This document shows, in pieces, positions 32,093 through 35,052 of a stretch of 35,052 bases of DNA. This DNA comes from Alphaproteobacteria bacterium (GTDB taxonomy: Bacteria; Pseudomonadota; Alphaproteobacteria; UBA9219), in the NCBI GenBank assembly GCA_028708035.1, contig JAQVZU010000011.1, positions 1-35,052 on the forward strand, written 5' to 3'. The translations under genes were made by a program, and so were the position numbers. The notes under the pieces were generated by a model that saw only the letters and a list, made by a program, of their open reading frames with translations, was not told where the DNA came from and did not search any database. Numbering within the stretch: the first letter of the stretch is position 1; the number at the start of each line of letters is the position of its first letter.

Positions 32093-33241
32093 ATGCAAAC
32101 GCAACGTATTGAGATTAAGCGCGTTGTCGATGAATCGTACGATATCGGTATCGGGTGGGGGCTTGTTCCTCAGCTTATCGATGACATTAAGGCGCGAAAA
32201 TTTGGGGCTGCCTCGCGGTATGTGTTGATCACCGATTCCAACGTATCCGATTTTTACGCGAAGCCGATACAAGCGAAGCTTGTCGAAGCGGGCATAAAAG
32301 CCGATTTATTAGTTTTCCCCGCTGGGGAGAAAAGCAAAACACGCGAAACGAAGGCGCTTTTGGAAGACCAGATGATTGCTCTGGGCTGCAAGCGCGATAC
32401 GTGCATCGTTGCTGTCGGCGGTGGCGTTGTCAGCGATTTAGCTGGCTTTGTCGCCGGAACCTATGCGCGAGGAATTCCCTTTCTGGTCTATTCGACAACC
32501 TTGCTTTCGGCCGCCGATGCTTCTGTCGGCGGAAAGACGGCTATCGATACCCCGCAAGCAACCAACCTGATCGGCCTTTTTTGTCAGCCTAAAAAAGTTT
32601 ACATCGACATTGACACTTGGAAGACGCTTGATCCGCGCGAATTCCGTTCGGGCATGGCTGAAACGATCAAGCATGCGTGCATCGCCAGTCGCGACTTTTT
32701 CGACTTTCTTAAAGAAAGCAGAGCGCTGTTATCGAAAAATCAATTTGAAAGAAGCAGCGCGATTCTTCTTGAGCGGGTTGCGCAAGAGAATGTCAAAATC
32801 AAAAGTCAGGTCGTTGCCGTTGACCCAGAAGAGAAAAATTACCGGCAAGTCTTGAACTTGGGCCACACGATTGGGCGCGCCTTGGAAACGCTTTGCCAAT
32901 ACGAGCTGACGCATGGCGAATGCGTCGCCATCGGCTTGGTTTTGCAAGCCGAGATAGGTCAGCACTTTGGCTATCTTGCGAAAGACGACGTGGCGGACAT
33001 CAAGTCGCTGTTTTTCGATTTTGGTCTTCCAATATCTTTGCCGCCTCAAATTGATACCCAAACGCTCGTGACGAAGATGTTCACGGATAAAAAAGGCAAG
33101 GACGGGCAAATCAGAATGGTCTTTCAAAAAGGGATCGGAGACATGATGTCCTTCGAACGCGGGGAATATTCCCGCCCCGTTCGCGAAGATCTCTTGGTTG
33201 ACCTTATTAACAAGGCAAGGGAAGCCGCTTACGCGCCTTAG
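32093..33241 (+). CDS. aroB: 3-dehydroquinate synthase family protein (AroB-like sugar-phosphate cyclase)
   Basis: 382 residues; ATG preceded by GAGGT. Fold and NAD-binding motif are those of AroB: VAVGGGVVSDLAGFVAGTYARG, SVGGKT, REFRSGMAETIKHACI, LNLGHT and the metal-binding THGE. Metal ligands E190, H258 and H274 and Lys at 148 and 193 are present. Two positions differ from standard DHQ synthase: the Lys of GKN-x-(I/V)-G is Thr157 (ATNLIG), and the second His of GHT-x-GHA is Arg262 (GHTIGRA). Not next to aroK, its usual partner. DHQ synthase is the default call; another sugar-phosphate cyclase specificity is possible. Confidence 0.8.
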   Translation: MQTQRIEIKRVVDESYDIGIGWGLVPQLIDDIKARKFGAASRYVLITDSNVSDFYAKPIQAKLVEAGIKADLLVFPAGEKSKTRETKALLEDQMIALGCKRDTCIVAVGGGVVSDLAGFVAGTYARGIPFLVYSTTLLSAADASVGGKTAIDTPQATNLIGLFCQPKKVYIDIDTWKTLDPREFRSGMAETIKHACIASRDFFDFLKESRALLSKNQFERSSAILLERVAQENVKIKSQVVAVDPEEKNYRQVLNLGHTIGRALETLCQYELTHGECVAIGLVLQAEIGQHFGYLAKDDVADIKSLFFDFGLPISLPPQIDTQTLVTKMFTDKKGKDGQIRMVFQKGIGDMMSFERGEYSRPVREDLLVDLINKAREAAYAP

Positions 33242-33282
33242 CAAAAATTATCCCGATATACTTGGTGTTTGAAGGATTCTTA

Positions 33283-33302
33283 TGCGCCGCAGACGCGGCG
33301 CA
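33283..33302. terminator. Strong hairpin between convergent aroB and ispC
   Basis: TGCGCCGC-AGAC-GCGGCGCA, eight perfect GC-rich pairs with a 4-base loop. Lacks a T-run, but its place between convergent genes suggests a two-way transcription end. It abuts the REP-type repeat at 33306. Confidence 0.45.
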
Positions 33303-33305
33303 GAT

Positions 33306-33332
33306 GGATCCCCGCCTTCGCGAGGATGACGG
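33306..33332. repeat. REP-type dispersed intergenic repeat (copy 2)
   Basis: GGATCCCCGCCTTCGCGAGGATGACGG is in part palindromic (ATCC-C-CGC...GCG-A-GGAT) and corresponds to the widespread intergenic element whose reverse reading gives the peptide HPREGGDPS. A degenerate relative is at 5563-5590. Such copies usually number many per genome. Confidence 0.65.
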
Positions 33333-33442
33333 TTGGTATCGTTGAAAAATTGTTCTGTAAAGACATTGCTCCGCCTGCAAAAGCGTCCCCTTATCGTCTT
33401 TGAATCATTCGGAAATAATTGCGACTGTTTATAAAAAGTCAC

Positions 33443-34627
33443 TCATGATCCGATCATCTCGTTCGCTTTAGCCCGGGCTGCGGCGTCGGCTTCGCGCAAG
33501 ACGTCGAGGTCCGTGAGCGTCGATTTCGGCGTAGCATTCAGGACCTTGCCAACAATGCGCTCGATATCAAGAAACCCGATGCGTTTGTCGATAAAGGCTT
33601 GCACCGCGACTTCGTTCGCGGCGCTCATGGAGGCGGGGGCTATGCCGCCCTTCATCATGGCCTCTTGCGCGTATTGAAGCGCGGGGAATTTTATCGGGTC
33701 CGGGTTTTCAAACGTTAATTGCGCAACTCTCGCAAGATCGAGCTTTGGGACCGGTGTCTCCATGCGTTCGGGCCAAGCGAGGCAAAAGCCGATAGGCGTG
33801 CGCATGTCGGGCGACCCAAGCTGCGCCAAAACCGAGCCATCGCGGTATTCGACCATGCTGTGAACAACCGATTGCGGATGGACCAGCACCGAGATTTGCT
33901 CACGCGGCATCTGGAAAAGAAGGCTCGCCTCAATGACTTCCAGCGCCTTATTCATCAGCGTCGCGCTGTCGATCGAGATTTTCGCGCCCATGCTCCAGAC
34001 GGGATGCTTGACGGCTTGCTCTGCCGTCACCTTCGCCATCTCCTCGCGCGAAAGCTTGCGGAAAGGGCCGCCCGAGGCGGTCAGGATTAGCCTTGCGATC
34101 CCGTCATGGTGTTCCCGGTCAAAAACCTGAAAAATCGCGTTATGCTCGCTATCGACGGGCAGAAGCGTCGCGCCTGCCTTGGCGACCATTTCCATCATCA
34201 AAGGACCGGCGCAAACGAGGGTTTCCTTGTTCGCAAAGGCAATAGTCCCGCCCCGACGCGCGGCGGCAAGCGTTCCCGGCAAGCCCGCCGCGCCGACAAT
34301 CCCCGACATCAGCCAATCGCTTTCCATCGCGCCGACTTCTTCGACCGCTTTGGCTCCTGCGGCAACTTTTATGCCCGTTCCGGCAAGGGCGTCCTTTAAT
34401 GCACGGTATTTGGTTTCGTCGGCAATGACGGCGAGGCCAGCGTTCAATTGGCGCGCTTGCTCGGCTAATCTATCGACGCTTTTGTTTGCGGTGAGTGCAA
34501 GAACTTCATACTTCTCGGGGTGGCGCGAGATAAGGTCGATGGTTTGTGTCCCAATAGAACCCGTCGAGCCAAGAATTGCGATTGTGCGTTTTGCGGTTTG
34601 AGTTTTTTGAGCGCAAGAAGGCATCAT
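33443..34627 (-). CDS. ispC: 1-deoxy-D-xylulose 5-phosphate reductoisomerase
   Basis: About 394 residues from ATG 34627 (a TTG at 34645, overlapping cdsA, is an alternative). Second step of the MEP isoprenoid pathway; NADPH-dependent. Visible: RTIAILGSTGSIGTQTIDLI (NADPH site), AFANKETLVCAG, the metal-binding LPVDSEHNAIFQ, TASGGPFR, WSMGAKISIDSATLMNKALE, and FLDIERIV near the end. Follows cdsA by 8 nt, the conserved cdsA-ispC order. Confidence 0.96.
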   Translation of the reverse strand: MMPSCAQKTQTAKRTIAILGSTGSIGTQTIDLISRHPEKYEVLALTANKSVDRLAEQARQLNAGLAVIADETKYRALKDALAGTGIKVAAGAKAVEEVGAMESDWLMSGIVGAAGLPGTLAAARRGGTIAFANKETLVCAGPLMMEMVAKAGATLLPVDSEHNAIFQVFDREHHDGIARLILTASGGPFRKLSREEMAKVTAEQAVKHPVWSMGAKISIDSATLMNKALEVIEASLLFQMPREQISVLVHPQSVVHSMVEYRDGSVLAQLGSPDMRTPIGFCLAWPERMETPVPKLDLARVAQLTFENPDPIKFPALQYAQEAMMKGGIAPASMSAANEVAVQAFIDKRIGFLDIERIVGKVLNATPKSTLTDLDVLREADAAARAKANEMIGS

Positions 34628-34635
34628 TTTTGTAT

Positions 34636-35052
34636 TCACCACCAATTAATTTGATCTCCGAGAAGGACCTGAAACAGAAAGGCGAAAATTGCCGCCGAAA
34701 CCAAGCCGTCGATGCGGTCCAGAACGCCTCCATGGCCGGGGATCAAGTCGCCGCTTTCCTTGACGCCCGCCTGTCGCTTGACAAAAGATTCAAACAAATC
34801 TCCTATTTGCGCTACAAGCGCGAGGACGGGCGATAGGAGTGCTGCGACAAGCGGTTCCTTAGCTCCAAAAGCGACCGCGCACCCATAGCCGAGAACGAGA
34901 GCGAAAAAGATGCCGCCGAAAAGTCCGGCCCATGTTTTCCCCGGACTGATCGTGGGGGCTAGTTTCTTTCCGCCAATCAGTTTGCCAAGGACATAAGCTC
35001 CGATATCGGTGCCCCAGACGACCGCTAGGAGGAAGAAAAGAAGGCTTCGGCC
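34636..35052 (-). CDS. cdsA: Phosphatidate cytidylyltransferase CdsA, C-terminal part
   Basis: 138 residues visible; the gene continues past the right edge. CdsA makes CDP-diacylglycerol for phospholipid synthesis at the inner membrane. The visible part holds VVWGTDIGAYVLGKLIGGKK, ISPGKTWAG, and the CDS signature near the end, QIGDLFESFVKRQAGVKESG followed by LIPGHGGVLDRIDGL. Ends with two Trp codons and TGA. Forms an operon with ispC. Confidence 0.95.
   Translation of the reverse strand, partial: GRSLLFFLLAVVWGTDIGAYVLGKLIGGKKLAPTISPGKTWAGLFGGIFFALVLGYGCAVAFGAKEPLVAALLSPVLALVAQIGDLFESFVKRQAGVKESGDLIPGHGGVLDRIDGLVSAAIFAFLFQVLLGDQINWW

Overview
The window looks like a compact piece of an alphaproteobacterial chromosome. 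Evidence for this placement: FliX and a FliL-FliM-DUF6468-MotE flagellar cluster, a bacterial Tim44-domain protein divergent from secB, the 41-residue cysteine-free L36, a cysteine/histidine-cluster J-domain protein, and a short flgI leader with a sigma-54-like promoter. I cannot assign a genus.

Layout. 1-5.4 kb: end of a family 9 glycosyltransferase, fliX (minus) diverging from flgI - flgJ (rod-binding only) - flgN-like - fliK - flgD. 5.7-8.7 kb: dnaJ and two tandem, clearly paralogous EamA-type transporters. 8.7-10.1 kb: rplY(ctc)-pth on the minus strand. 10.1-12.5 kb: an accessory stretch with two unfamiliar genes (118 aa; 246 aa with a Walker A motif), flanked and separated by long direct repeats. 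12.5-14.7 kb: three genes of a Dot/Icm (type IVB) secretion system in the Legionella order icmC/dotE - icmD/dotP - icmJ/dotN, with no other dot/icm gene in the window. 14.9-18.9 kb: J-domain protein, SNase-like protein, purH, prs. 18.9-19.6 kb: a graveyard of gene fragments (integrase tail, ISAs1-type transposase piece) ending at a tRNA-Lys. 19.8-23 kb: a short DUF4175-like protein, two small unknown genes, a Tim44-domain protein, secB. 23.1-26 kb: fliL-fliM-DUF6468-motE. 26.1-30.2 kb, minus strand: pyk, a rhodanese, flhB, fliR, fliQ. 30.4 kb: tRNA-Gly. 30.6-35 kb: a phoH-like ATPase, rpmJ, an aroB-family gene with changed active-site positions, ispC (dxr), and the C-terminal part of cdsA.

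Three flagellar loci share the window: P-ring/hook genes, basal-body/motor genes and export-gate genes. Together they supply the ring, hook scaffold and ruler, C-ring, stator-associated factors and export gate. The most unusual content is the isolated three-gene Dot/Icm block with its repeat-rich neighbour in the place where icmB/dotO follows in Legionella.

Gene spacing is tight: many start/stop overlaps of 1-4 nt and convergent genes that share or nearly share stop codons. All assignments come from reading the sequence and remembered family features; no database search was run.
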